From assembly GCF_025370935.1 (NCBI RefSeq), contig NC_133491.1:2878960-2942959 (forward strand): DNA of 64,000 nucleotides, given 5' to 3'. Source of the stretch: Choristoneura fumiferana (taxonomy: Eukaryota > Arthropoda > Insecta > Lepidoptera > Tortricidae). How positions within the stretch are numbered: the first letter of the stretch is position 1; every line of letters starts with the position of its first letter. The position numbers and the translations under genes were made by a program. Positions 10,772 through 22,409 of this stretch are shown piece by piece. The notes beneath the pieces are model-generated. The model was given only the letters and a program-made list of their open reading frames with translations. It was not told where the DNA came from and did not search any database.

Positions 10772-10933
10772 AATGATGACTGGATCGAAATATGCATTTT
10801 CTCACAGCCAAAGGGCTATTTAAGCATAACCAAGAAACAAATGAAAATCGAACGTTCGATAAATAAATTTAAAGTTAAGAAAAAGTTGGGACAGAATTTA
10901 TGGCAAGACTACGTTGTTACTTAAATTGTATCG

Positions 10934-11160
10934 AAAATATAAACTGAGGCATGGATGGACAGAGAAACCAGAAAAAGAGACCAGCGCTGGGAATCGAACA
11001 CAGGTCCTGAGCAATCCGTGCTGCGTGCTATAACCCCTACACCACCGCTGGACAGGAATCTAGACACGAATTTTTCCTATGCATACAAACTCAGGTTGCT
11101 TATTTTTACTACGCTACTTATGCACAAAAACACAAAAAGACACAGGTACAAAATTAGGGG
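10934..11160 (-). mobile_element. Second tRNA-derived SINE family
   Basis: On the minus strand, ggtggtgtaggggttatag (A-box region, about 11033-11051) and tgttcgattcc (B-box, about 10992-11002) lie at tRNA-like spacing. The head differs from the SINEs at 2.5 and 23.9 kb, so this is another family. Outer limits are approximate. Confidence 0.65.
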
Positions 11161-11249
11161 TTCGATATTTCTCAGAACAAGACGGGTGAGCTACTCATTC
11201 AAAAGTAACAGTATGATGGTCGTAAGAAATGAATAATTCACCAATAAAA

Positions 11250-11438
11250 TTATAAATAATGATTTGTATAATATTTTCGCGATACTGACACATGGCACAC
11301 AGAACATTCAATATTATCATTAATTTCTGTACTCACATTTTGATTTGAAGACGATGCGGTTGACGTACTTAGATGCGAAGCTGGCTGGTGGGTTAGGGCG
11401 TATTTTCTTTGCCTTAACTGGAGTCTCTTCGGTTCAGC
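11250..11438 (-). CDS. Possible exon of unknown protein with Cys pair
   Basis: A minus-strand frame runs from a good acceptor (ttttttacag, exon starting at 11438) for 63 codons. It contains AEPKRLQLRQRKYALTHQP and near its end ECSVCHVSVSRKYYTNH, a C-x2-C followed by His that could be a zinc-binding start. I do not recognise the family. It could be a host exon or part of a transposon. Confidence 0.3.
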   Translation of the reverse strand, partial: AEPKRLQLRQRKYALTHQPASHLSTSTASSSNQNVSTEINDNIECSVCHVSVSRKYYTNHYL

Positions 11439-11444
11439 TTGCAA

Positions 11445-12736
11445 AAATCTGTAAAAAATAAATTAATCATTAATATAACAATTACATCAGATGCCTCATA
11501 TTTTTCCATGCTATAATTGTGTCCATTGCATGGTGTAAAATATGGAATAAAATCCGGATCCTACAACCATATTACCGGTTAAACTTTGTTTAAAAAGCAC
11601 ATTCGAATGTAACGATGGAATTTACTAAAAATTGGAGATTTGTCTAAACTTGCAACTTCGTTTAGCGATAAGTACAAATTGAAATACATTTTAAATGAAA
11701 TTCGTAAAATGCAATCGCCAGCACGGTCACAATGGTTGAAGTGGCAAGGGGGTTCAATTTTTATACCCAAGGGTTCCACCCCTTCCTATTGTCACTAACG
11801 TCAAACAAGTTTCAACGCGATGCTCGTCTTGTCAATGCTGTCCAAACATAAAAAATAGTACAATAATCACAAAAAATAGTAACAACACGTTCATCGCCAC
11901 GTAGGTCACCGGTGACCTGACCCTGCCATATATTTAAGCGCCTTGTATTGTAGGTCATCTGTGTGTGACCTCAGGACCGACCGGTTTTCAAACCTATTTC
12001 GCGAGCCATAGGACTCTTATTCCATAGATTTCGTGTATGCATGTGACCGGTGTGGCGCTGTAGTACACGTGCGCACAGTGGTTTTCGTTTACATTGACAA
12101 TTGTTAGATTTACATAGAAAAATCTCCAGTTTTCCGCGAAATTGTTCGTGGATGCGGTGATTTGGCTTTTAAGTTTTAAGTGCAACATAACTATTCGTTT
12201 TAAATACTTTACGCAGCTTAATACTTAGTTTATTATACTACATTTATTTACATAGTGTAAATTTTTTAATATCAACTCGAACCTGTTTCGGCTCATTACA
12301 GTTCCAGGGAACTTTTGTCCAAAGATTTTATCTTTACTCCAATAATCTGTTATTTTTGGAAGTTTGACGAGGCCCATAGGATTAATCCAAAAACTTGTTT
12401 TATTTCGTTAGTCGTCGTTGGTTTCCATGAATGTGAGCGTGATTGTCTGTATGGCAATATCTTCAAAGATCTTATCTGGGACTACTAAACTAAAATATTT
12501 TCCAGGTGGACTGTGACGAAGCTGACTTGCAAACGGTTCTTTCATCCCTAAAAAAAAACTTTAGGTAACATTCGGATGTTGGGTCGCGCGATAATTGAAA
12601 GGACTTTCACGGTGGACATATTCAGGGTACTTTTAACAATAGCCGAATTCCATGCGCTAAACTCTGTTATTAGCCCGAAACTTGGTTTGCGATTTTGAAA
12701 AAAAAAATGACAATAATTCGTCCAAAGATTAGATGA
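11445..12736. other. Intergenic DNA, no supported gene
   Basis: Mixed-composition DNA. A stretch around 11896-11985 contains several gtcacc/ggtgac and ggtcatc motifs resembling the duplicated unit at 13.6-13.97 kb. No open frame has recognisable content. Confidence 0.4.
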
Positions 12737-12995
12737 GATTATTTATTCTCTCAATAATAAATTACATAATAAATTGTACAAAGGCCGAGGCGGGTCGCTA
12801 GTAGGTATATAAAATTCAAACCTGTAGGTTCCGTAAACGAGATTACAGGTGGTTGGTAACCTCTTGGCTCTGACCACCTTTGAATCGAGATATCCCGAAG
12901 TTCATCCATTTTACTTCGAACCATGTCTTCAACAGAATCTTTGTCACTTTCCGAGTCACTGTCAATAACAACTCGTGCACGTCGTTTCGGTGGAC
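12737..12995 (-). CDS. Acidic/basic open segment, possibly transposase N-terminus
   Basis: One minus-strand frame without ATG reads RPPKRRARVVIDSDSESDKD, then VEDMVRSKMDELRDISIQRW, then SFTEPTGLNFI before stopping near 12737. A Ser/Asp-rich start followed by a Trp and a GLN-type block is reminiscent of N-terminal regions of piggyBac-like transposases, but the match is weak. Confidence 0.25.
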
Positions 12996-13012
12996 GAATA
13001 ATAATAATAATT

Positions 13013-13160
13013 TATTTATTTGCATAGAATATGGTTACATAATATGGATGTTATCGGTATACAGTTTGATGTCCAGGCATATTCTGCTGCACATGCAACA
13101 TACAAATATCGAATATTTATTGACTCATTCTAAGGCTATGAATATTTATCTAGAAGTCTA
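13013..13160. repeat. Interspersed repeat end
   Basis: The segment starting taataataatttatttatttgc has the form of a LINE or SINE tail region. No coding content is visible. Confidence 0.3.
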
Positions 13161-13256
13161 ATGTTACATTCAGTGTCAAAATGGTTATACTACAGAAAAA
13201 AATTGGTAATGTCAGCAGAATTACAACAAATATGGATGTGAATATGAATACAAACA

Positions 13257-13553
13257 TTATTTATCATAATTAAAAAATTCAATGATTTGGTCTAAACTTT
13301 CCTCGTCGCATTTTTCTTCCGAACATCTTTTTTCGATCTCATGGAAAATACTGGCTTCCAATAAGTCAATGTCATGCATATCTTCTAAAGTTAAGAATTG
13401 GTCTTTACTTTTCTCTTCGCATTTTTCTGCCGAACATTTCTTTTCGATCTCATGGAAAATACTGGCTTCCAATAAGTCAATGCCATGCAGATCTTCTTGT
13501 GCTATGACTAAATCTATATCAAAACCGTCAGAATCCATCACGTAGGACGACAA
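13257..13553 (-). CDS. 98-residue acidic protein with 37-residue tandem repeat
   Basis: A complete ATG-to-stop frame encodes MSSYVMDSDGFDIDLVIAQ followed by two copies of a 37-residue unit. Each unit starts ED(L/M)H.IDLLEASIFHEIEK and carries two Cys (C-x4-C) and an acidic end. The duplication is also clear in the DNA (111 bases per unit). I recognise no family. It could be a small host gene or the N-terminus of a transposon protein. Confidence 0.35.
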   Translation of the reverse strand: MSSYVMDSDGFDIDLVIAQEDLHGIDLLEASIFHEIEKKCSAEKCEEKSKDQFLTLEDMHDIDLLEASIFHEIEKRCSEEKCDEESLDQIIEFFNYDK

Positions 13554-13589
13554 TGCGAATGCAAAATGAAAACACAGACGTGCGGCCCG

Positions 13590-13970
13590 CGCGAGCGCAA
13601 GTGATCGACTGCGGGGGCGGGTGACCGGAGGTCTGACCTATCTGGCGCTAAAACAACGTAAATTCAAATTTCTACACCGCAGCGCCGCGTAGGCCACCGG
13701 CGACCTAATGAGGATTTTGGAATTATTTCGTAGGAAACGAACACACGAATACAAAAAAAACCCTCCTTTACTTCCCCGTGGTTGGGTTTAAAACAGAATG
13801 ACTTGCATCCCGCTCCTTCGCAAGTATTTAACTGCGAAAGCGCGTGACCGGAGGTGCGACCTATCTGGCGCCAAAATAACGTAATTGCAATTTTCTACAT
13901 CATAGCGCCGCGTAGGGTACCGCCGGTGACCTCATGGGGTTTTATGGGATTATTTCATAAACCATACATG
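13590..13970. repeat. Tandem duplication of a GC-rich unit
   Basis: Two copies, about 13590-13745 and 13815-13970, share ccggaggt.tgacctatctggcgc, the segment around cagcgccgcgtagg and the cggtgacct/cggcgaccta region. Divergence is moderate. No coding content is visible. Confidence 0.7.
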
Positions 13971-14365
13971 GGATTGTAGTTATTAAACTACATCAAGGAA
14001 ACCAAAAAAAAAAATTATGTAAATTTTTACCGTTCTTCTATGGCGGTTAACGTGTTAAGTTTTCAAATATTCTTGCTCGACTTTCTCGCACAGCTCCTAC
14101 AAGTCCTGATCTTCAACTAGTTGGTAGAGTTGCTGTTCGAAGTGAATGAAATATCGGCGGACTGAGTATAAGAAAAAAAGGTTTTACGTTTATTACTTTG
14201 CCTCCACAAACGAAACAATGAGAGTGTTTCACAAGAAAAGGATAGTCAGAAGTTATGCAGGTGACCGAAAGAAATTAAATAGAATTTTTTTAATTGTCCC
14301 AAACGAAATTAACACAATCACTTTTAGCTGCCAACTGCTTAGTGATGTTGTAGATCACGTCTCTG

Positions 14366-15066
14366 CAGCGCTACTACGAAACTCGAAGTTCGTGTCGAAG
14401 TTGTGCGGTCCCTCTGACACTTATACTATTTAGTTCTAGAGAAAATCCAAAAAGCGTTTCTCAGATTTCTATACAAAAAAACGCATGGGTACTACCCGTT
14501 CTTGTACCCTACCAAGTTTCTGCTTGGTATACTGGGATTTAACTCTCTGGAAGTAAGACGTAATTATATGCTCCTAACGATATCTTGTAGGGCCTTGCGC
14601 GGGAATGTGACAGTGTCGAGCTGGGGCGCAGCTGGTGCGTCTGCACGTTCCGCCTCTGACAAAATTTAACTTCAGGCCTCGAGACCACCCTCTGCTGGCA
14701 CCGCCACCGGCGCGCACCGCCGCTCGCAAGCAGTCGCCACTGGTCCGAGCGCTGCGCTACGTCAATGCCCTCCTAGCATCAGTGCCCCAGTGTGATGTAT
14801 TGGCAGGTTGTTGGAGAAGAGTGTGCGATGAATGTTTGAAGTTCTGGAGATGATGGATGCACGTCCGTCCTCATGTTATTGTTAATTTTGTAGTATTGTT
14901 ATTATTATTATTATTACTTTTTTTTTTTTTTTTGTCTTACTCAGTGCTTTGGTGTCAAACTGTTATGCTGTGTGAGTTTTTACAAATAAATAAATAAATA
15001 AATTTAATAGGAGAGCGAGAGGGACCGCACGACACGAACTTCGAGTTTTGAGTTTCGTAGTTCCCT
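14366..15066. mobile_element. Inverted-repeat element split by a LINE fragment
   Basis: ctactacgaaactcgaagttcgtg and gtgcggtccctc near 14370-14416 are matched in reverse at about 15014-15058 (gagggaccgcacgac, cacgaacttcgag). The same terminal sequence occurs alone at 28158-28195 and in altered form at 58395-58505, so it is a dispersed element family. The LINE 3' end at 14434-15003 lies between the two ends. Confidence 0.55.
14434..15003 (+). pseudogene. 3' end of a non-LTR retrotransposon (LINE) reverse transcriptase ORF
   Basis: Plus-strand frames give LEKIQKAFLRFLYKK, then FNSLEVRRNYMLLTISC, then LTKFNFRPRDHPLLAPP and a C-terminus ending CWRRVCDECLKFW. This is the arrangement found at the end of CR1/jockey-type LINE ORF2 proteins. 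At least one frameshift near 14620 separates the parts. The 3' end has poly-T/ATT runs and finishes with (AAAT)n at about 14985-15002, typical of a LINE tail. Confidence 0.65.
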
Positions 15067-15183
15067 GCTGGTCTGTTGAACGTATTCATCTTCTTCGGAG
15101 TGGGCGTAATATTTAACACGCACTTCTGCTCGTTTCCATTGTTTTGCCGCGGGAATGTTCTTAATATTGGCTACAGCTCATAC

Positions 15184-15643
15184 AGCTCGATTTTAATGAG
15201 GTGTGATGCGTAAGCTCCTTCGTCTTGGTTTGCTTTGATAAAAGCAACACCATCTGCAGTGGCTTGGCTAACAGTTGAAGAGTTTTTGGGAATCTTCTTT
15301 ATCTTGCGTTTTTCAAAGAATCCGTGAATACTGTTATTAGGTCTCTTGTTGTTGGCGATTGCCCTCTTTACTTTGAAAGCTAATGTTCCTTCGTCGTCAT
15401 CGATGGGTTCATCGTGATTCTCTGGATAATAATGGTACTTAAATGTGTTTTCTTCAGGCAGCTATAACAATGCAAAAAACAATATTTTAAACAATTCTTC
15501 AAAGTGAGTTGGATGGTACCTAAGCAAACAGGTCCAAATACAATTAAAAAAGCTTACTTACATCCAGTGTTGCCACCTTAGTTTTAGTAATGGGGGCAGT
15601 TGGAGAAGCTAATAACCCTCCTTCTTCGCAGTCGGGTAAAAAG
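15184..15643 (-). CDS. Two-exon open segment of unknown function
   Basis: On the minus strand, exon A (about 15643-15562) ends with ACACTGGAT before a strong gtaagtaag donor, and exon B (15461-15184) follows a ttatag acceptor. The 100-base intron joins them in phase 0. Encoded residues include LPDCEEGGLLASPTAPITK in A and ENTFKYHYYPENHDEPIDDD, then VKRAIANNKRPNNSIHGFF in B. Past 15184 the coding signal continues in another frame (AKQWKRAEVRVKYYAHSEED, down to about 15066), so either a donor at 15183 or a one-base deletion ends it. I do not recognise the family. Confidence 0.4.
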
Positions 15644-18005
15644 GGCTAGATCGGGCTAGATGGAGCACAAATTACCAAGAAAAGACATGCTGTAAAAAAA
15701 AGGCTAAGAAACACCTTTACTAATGATATCGGATGGCGAAAGCTTAGTACCACCCCACTTGCCTTCCCCCGCCTAGGCACCCCCAGCCCAAGTGACCCCA
15801 TCCTCTTGAGGTAGAAAGAATTTTATACTTATCGGGGGTCCTCTCGTACACGTCGTAGATTCCAAATTCACGTTCATGATAGATGTCGGCTACTGCCTGA
15901 CTTCGTTAATATACTCAACTCTTCGACTCTCAAATAATATCTCGTTAGGCATTGCACTCTTATGTTAGCCACCACTCAAAAGGTATAGCATCGAGCACTT
16001 ACTCAATTCTGCCTTGAAGAGGCCTATTCTCTCATTAGTGACCAGGTTGTGAACACACTTGTATTCCCTTTGAATTTATTTGTATTAGCGTGATTCAATC
16101 TCACTGACGTATATAGGAAATGTCAGAACTCTCCTCGACATAACGGGACTAATGATTGAGTGTGTTTAGGGAAAAATTCAATAATGGATGCTACTTAGGC
16201 ACGAAGTAAATACTACCTTGGTCTCTCAACAAAAGGTTACTCTGTGAAATCACTTTACTAGAAATAAGTTATGGACCTCCATTATTAATTCATTCCGAAA
16301 GGGAAAAGGAATTTAAATACGTATACCAAACGAAATAAATTATAGTTTATATATTTTTATTAAAATCATTAATAAACCCAAAACACTTGGGAAGAGATGA
16401 AAGACCAAAACGAAACTGTTCGATTAATTAAACCTTCATTGGTCTTATACGACACAATGGCAGGCCAGACATTCAGTTCCTAAGCCAAGCTAAAGTAGAA
16501 GGGAAAACGAATGTCCAAATGAAAAACTCTTCTGGCTGTCTCTATACTAGGGTACACACACACATGTATAAGGAACTTAGACAAAGAACAAAATATACAC
16601 AAGAAAAGAAAAGATAAATCATACTCTACAATATAACAAAATAGTATGGACCATTGTCTTTATTGGCATAGTCAAATCTAAATCGTTCGTTAGTTAATAC
16701 GACAAGGTTTGTTATCACACAGGCATAATGTCTCCGTTGAACTCATCTTTCGAATTGGTAATGACTTGAAAGGAAATATCGAGTCTTGGCCGATCGTGTT
16801 TGTTAAAGAAAATATATTTATAAAATTTGGTACTTTACCGAACTTCCAGTTCACCTCGACTTAACCACTCCTAGCTATTTTATAGACTTTCAGGATTGAA
16901 ACAAAACCCTAGCTGGCACGATTGATTTTTAGAAAATCAAGAACAACACAATTAGGTATCACTGTACGATTTCTCTCCAGCACCATTCCTCGAGAGCTCT
17001 CGAGATCGAATCCCCTTTCTCCTCTCCTGCGATCTTCCCTACTCTCTTGTCTAGGAAACAAACCCCTCCAGTGCTGTAGGCGGCTTTCTGAAATTTTTAA
17101 ATTTTCTCTCGAGTAATCCGTTCATCCCGTTTGCGGATGACATTCGTCGTCTCTGTGATTGGCTGTTAAGTATACTTTTGGGCGTAACCCCACCCTTAAA
17201 TTCTATGATGTTTGATTTTTTGTCACTATGCCTTGCGGTCATTTATCACGTCTCGTTTGACAAGAGGAAGTCATTATTTGTTGCTATTCTACGAAAGATT
17301 GCATAAGGGCCTTTGTTTACACTTGTTCCTTAAGAGTTGAATATGTCTATTTGTACTTGATTGCTTGCCCTTTTGGAAAGGGTCGAATTTCTGTGTCTAA
17401 ATTGCCTTTAAAACTTTTTGTTAAAACTAAACTTTTGGCTTTACTTGGAATTCTTAGGGCCACGGGTAACTTTCTAAAACATGTGGACTTGATCTTTTAA
17501 AATTTGATTCTGAGATTATTCTTTTTTTTTCTATCTATTTATAAGAGAATATGCGGGACGAACTACGTGAACCACCCTGAGGTGTTACGTGGTGTGGTTG
17601 GGTGGTCGCTACTGATAGCGACTGATAATAACCCTAGAGGTGAATAACTTGTTAGATAAGGTTTAAATCTTTAAATATTATTTTTATGTTTAAGTAAGTA
17701 AGTAAGCTAGTTAAAAATAAAACATATTTGAAAATAAAAACTTTATTTAATAATATTTTAAACGTAATAACTAAACTTACCACTTGCTAAACTAACTAAA
17801 GCTATATATTAATAAATACTATACTATTTATATCTAAACAAATTAACTATAAATTAAGTAAAACATCATTGGATCTTTAAGCGTTTTTAATAATAGTAAT
17901 AAAACATTGTGTTCCACTTAAATTAAACTTTGAACTTCCTTTTCAACCATCCACCAGACTCAACTTAAAATACATTTCGTAATACATATAAAATTCTAAT
18001 ACACC
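15644..18005. other. Long stretch without a recognised gene
   Basis: About 2.3 kb of moderately AT-rich DNA. It has a GC-richer part at 15730-15850, a (TAAG)n run at 17693-17710 and several AATAAA-like motifs. Open frames at 16922-17242 lack any recognisable motif. Nothing here supports a gene call; degenerate transposon DNA is likely. Confidence 0.4.
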
Positions 18006-18009
18006 TAAC

Positions 18010-19075
18010 TTAATAACGAGTATAGCCTCCATCAGCGTCAATAACCGCTTGAAGCCTGCTTCTCATTGATCCAACCAATTTTGAGCATACTTCTGTACCT
18101 CTAAACGAGTCCCAAACATCGAGAACGTGATCCTTCAAGTTTTGGGTTGTTCTCACCATCGAAGAATCCCAGCTTTGGACCATCAATCCCCAAAGATTCT
18201 CGATGGGATTGATGTCCGGACTTTTAGGTGGCATCCTGATTAAGTGAAGATCTGTTTGGTTCTCAATCCAGCTTTGTACAATTCTGGCGTTGTGTATTGA
18301 GGAATTATCCTGAACAAAGTGTACTTGTTCTAAAATGTCTTTATAAGCCAGACTGTTTAACCGACCCGATATTTCAACAAGTTCGCCTGGTCCACTCGCA
18401 CCCATCCAACCCCAATATCCGACAGAAATACGGCCACTCCTGCGGTTGGGGAGTACATTGCCGTCTGAATATCGGCTATGGTTGACACGCCATAAACTAA
18501 GTCGGCCATCTGTTGCAGACGTGAACACCTTTTCATCGAGAAACAAAACGCCATTAAAATCGTAGTCCAAATACCTTTGGGCAAAATTGAACCTCATTGT
18601 TTTGTGTCTGTCTGTTAGAAGTGGCTTTTTGGCAGGCACTCTGTGATGCAGCCCAGCATCGTGTAATCGACGTCTGATAGTATGAGATGACACATTAAGC
18701 TGGGCAGCGTAAGTGCTCGTATTCACGAATCTGCGATACCGGACATCTTCAATCAACTGCTGATCTTGTTGTAATGTCGTTTTTTTGGGACGTCCAAAAG
18801 ATACGTGCTTTGTTATATCACCCTCGTCTGCCCATCTCTGCTTCCACAAGTAGACAGTTTTTCTCTGAAAAATAAATTGTAATTCATAACTGACAAAGAA
18901 AACCAAACAATCATCGCTGATATGTGCATCGATAATGTATGCGACCTGGAATTCTAAAATGCTTTAAAAAAATACTTACTGAGACACCCAATTCATCGGC
19001 TATATCGGATACAGAAATGCCGTCTTCACATAAAGCAACAATTCTGTGTTTAGTATGGTTACTTATGCGGTACAT
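18010..19075 (-). CDS. Tc1/mariner transposase, two exons, DD35E by count
   Basis: Cut-and-paste transposase. Exon 1 is 19075-18980 (32 codons from ATG, ends before gtaagt) and exon 2 is 18864-18010, after a tatttttcag acceptor. The join makes a 316-residue protein with the helix-turn-helix split by the intron (SDIADELGVS / RKTVYLWKQRW). A GRPKK block follows at about 56-60. Catalytic residues are D142 (LFLDE), D218 (VQDNS) and E254 (PIENLW). I count 35 residues between the last two, one more than Tc1. It is about 20 residues short of usual length, and the part before the second Asp looks compressed (DILEQVHFVQD), suggesting a small in-frame deletion. No stop or frameshift. Terminal inverted repeats were not found. 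Confidence 0.85.
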
Positions 19076-19099
19076 TTTTTAAGATAATTTTACTATTAA

Positions 19100-20330
19100 C
19101 CAAACACACTAACCCACAACCGAATGTCCGTCAATCATGAAAATTCTATTTCAAAATATTTTAGTGTCAGGAAACATTATTTAAAGACCGGTAATCAATA
19201 TGAGCCGATATTATCAATGAAATGATTGTCTTACCTACGTAAAAGAAGACTCTTCAGAATTAAGTGACTGGCCACTTAGAAATGAAGGATTGTCGTATTA
19301 CTATTTGTTTGAATGACGTGACATCATGCACTTGACAGCTTGAATGTTTAACGATAAACTCAATTTTCATTTGTGTTTATAACTCTTTGGTGGTGAATTA
19401 ACTTCAGTTCATCAAAAGAGGTATTTTGCAAAAAAGAACTGCAGACAAGAGATTCTACAACAAAACCCGCAACTTATATCACACACAATATGAACCTTTT
19501 ACAAATACGATTTCTGGGCGATCTAGTAGAACCTTAGTCGGTCCCAAAAAGCATTTTGATCCTTAATAGGAATGGGATCGAATGGCATTAAAAAAATCGT
19601 CAAAATTGATGAATTCTGTGAATGTAGATTGTCATCATTTAAAAAGTTAGGAATGAAATCCTAAAGCCATTTTTGCGTGGCGGCAAGGGGTCTAGGCTGT
19701 CCTTACTACCCCGTTTTAACTTTCCACCCTGTATAGAATTATAGACCATAACTAAAATTAAAAACAAGCATCCACCAACAACCTTTCGGTTCTGCCGTAG
19801 TCGGGCAAAAATAAAGGCATTTATTTCCTCGAAAGGAATTCCCATTTACATTTTTTATAACATTCAAAAACCACTAATGTCCAATAGATGCATACCAAAG
19901 TCTCAGTAATATGTAAACAAAACAAACCAAAAACATCTCCAGTCAAACGGAATTAAAAATCCTAAAGTGACATTATTTTAAATAGAGTAATCCTCTGCCA
20001 AAGAGTTTGGAATAGCAATTGGTATACGACTTGAAACTTCAAGTGACTGATTGAATACATCAAGATTATGGAGTTCGATATTATGCAAATGCGTTCATAT
20101 GCCGCTGACAATAGAGTTGTGTTTATGGTGTTTAAGTACATAATTTTGATTATCATGTTGGATATATAATTATGGTTAATAGTGTATACATATTTATGCA
20201 CTTTATGGTGTTTCTAAGTTTATGGTTTAATTAATGAGGATATATTATTGCAAATTGTTGTATACATAGTTATCTCTCAAATTGTGTATACTAATTTATG
20301 TCCATTTTCATGTTCCCAAATTGATGACCA
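19100..20330. other. AT-rich spacer with degenerate TATACATA motifs
   Basis: No gene is supported. From about 20090 to 20400 short motifs such as tgtatacatatttatgca and tttatggtgttt recur irregularly. Similar text occurs at 61860-62130, so this is a dispersed degenerate repeat. Confidence 0.4.
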
Positions 20331-20339
20331 TTTAGATGA

Positions 20340-21521
20340 CTACGCTTTTTGCCACTCTGTGGTGTATACATATCTTTGCCCTTGACTGTACACCCACCTT
20401 GTTTGTAGTGAGATTTGTCGAGCTCGTCAAAATACCCATCAACCGCAGCCTCCACTTAATCATTGCTGGCAAATCTTTTACCACCAAGCCATTTTTTTTA
20501 ATTTGGAAACAAAAAATGATCGGAAGGGGCCAAATCTGGCGAATAGGGTGCATGAGGAAGTAATTCGAACTAAACTCGCGGATTTTGGTCATTGTCTTGC
20601 TGAAACAAATTTTTTTTTTTGCCACATGCGGTCGTTTTTGACAGATTTTTTCACTTAATTGATGCAAAAGGTTAGCATTATACTCGCCATTGATAGTATT
20701 TCCTTTCTGAAGATAATCTATGAAGATTATCCCACGGTCCAAAAAACGGAGGCCATGACCTTTCCTGCTGATGGAACTGTTTTTGCCTTCTCTGGGGCCG
20801 GTTCTCCTCTTCGAGTCCATTGCTTCGACTGTTCTTTCGTATCTGGTGTGAAATAATGCTCCCACGTTTCATCCATAGTGATAAAACGCCGCAAAAACTC
20901 CGCTTTATTGTTGTGAAATTTTGCCAAACACTCGGTCGAAATATCTTCGCGACATAGTTTTTGTTCGTCTGTGAGCAATCGCGGCACCCACCTTCTGCAC
21001 ACATCTTTTTCATATCCTAATTTTCAGTTAATATGCGGTATACAGCACTTTTTGAAATCCCTGCCATGTCTGCTAGCTCGCGTACTTTCAATCGAAGGTC
21101 ATCTAGTACCATTTTGTGGATTTTTTTTACTGTATCAGTCAGTAGTTCATTTGGTCGACCATATCGATGTTCATCTTCGCAACTAGAACGACCTCGTTTA
21201 AACTCTGCCACCCAATATTTTACTGTTGTAAACGATGGAGCAGAGTCACCCAAAGTAGAATCTAGCTCGGTTTTAATACTAGTTCGACTAAAACCTTTCA
21301 AATGAAAGTATTGTATCACATAACGATGGCCAATTTTCTCCATGTCTGAAAATATTTTCATAGCGTCCACTATTGATGGCTACTAAACAAAATACAAACG
21401 ACGCTACGTGTTCGAATTTAAAATTTAAACTTTATAAAGTGCATTATTTAAAAAAAAGTATTTACTCAAAATAAAAACCTCTAAGTGTGTCAGGTCGGGT
21501 ACTTCTGGGACTGCCCTCGTA
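20340..21521 (-). pseudogene. Mariner transposase pseudogene with one terminal repeat
   Basis: The minus strand starts at about 21370 with a mariner HTH region (IQYFHLKGFSRTSIKTEL) and the linker motif YGRPNEL. Across frameshifts it gives RRWVPRLLTDEQKLC, FLRRFITMDETWEHYF (first catalytic Asp), FQQDND (second) and APYSPDLAPSDHFLF (third), the D34D arrangement of mariner. Frameshifts fall near 21010, 20730 and 20590. The right tip tctgggactgccctcgta at 21504-21521 is a mariner-type terminal repeat. The opposite tip is missing. It belongs with the mauritiana/cecropia-like group by motif, from memory. Confidence 0.8.
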
Positions 21522-22405
21522 AGTCAGGAAGCGTAACTCAGCACAAAACCCACACAAAAAGTGGCCATACCTAAAGCCAAAACGACTTATGAATTGAGAA
21601 AAATATTTTTTTCGTTTGTATCTGAATACCTCTAATTAAGTCCCATCCCATAGGCACAAAATCAGGATCTGATGACTGGATCCTAAGGAAATCGAGGGAA
21701 CTCTTTAAATATTGTAGGGACACCTATGGTAATTTGGATATATTTAGTAGTAACTCGTGCATTTGCTCTTGAACATCATCATTTGATGAAGTGGAACTAA
21801 TGATAAAGACAAGTGAAGACCACAGCTGACCACCGGAATTAGGTACTACTCAATAGCAAGTATTTCACGGGTTTAATTTCAATGTTTTACAATTCCTGAC
21901 TTACTATTTGTTCGTAGAATAAAGGTAACTAAAACTACATACAAACTAAACTTATAAATAAAAAAGTAATGGAGAAAAAAAAATGTAGTCAGTATAGTCT
22001 ACTTTTATTGAACGTCCTTTATGTTCAAGTAAGACCTAGAAATAATTAAACTAAAATCAACATACTTATGGGTAAGGCCGCGAATTTTAACCAATGTGAC
22101 ATAGAAATAACATAAAAAAAATACGTGACGTTACCATAAAACGTAACGCAAATTTTTATAAAGCCTAGATCAAACTGGTAAAAATTCCCATTAGGGAAAA
22201 AAATACATGTCATATAATAAAGTGAAGTTTTTATTTTTACTAGAACTTTCTGACGATACTGATCTTAAATTCGTCCTATATGAGATCTATAGAGCTAAAC
22301 ATGAGAATGTGGAAGTAGAACACGAACATCTTTCCAAAAGTGTATCTTTACATGCCTCTCTAACACTGCCAATAAGGTGCACATTTATAAGCATAACGAA
22401 TTTGG
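21522..22405. other. Spacer without a recognised gene
   Basis: AT-rich. A short frame at 22207-22449 has no known motif and its end lies in the repeat that follows. Confidence 0.4.
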
Positions 22406-22409
22406 ATGT

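Noticed and set aside
10980..11057. Genuine tRNA gene on the minus strand
   Set aside because: B-box and A-box are clear, but the flanks do not pair as an acceptor stem and the sequence continues as an interspersed repeat.
15720..15850. Possible rRNA-derived fragment (GC-rich, ctctcgtacac)
   Set aside because: I could not align it to a conserved rRNA helix, and the flanks are unrelated to rRNA.
20332..20865. 177-codon minus-strand ORF as a separate gene
   Set aside because: Its content is the mariner transposase read partly out of frame; it belongs to the pseudogene at 20340-21521.
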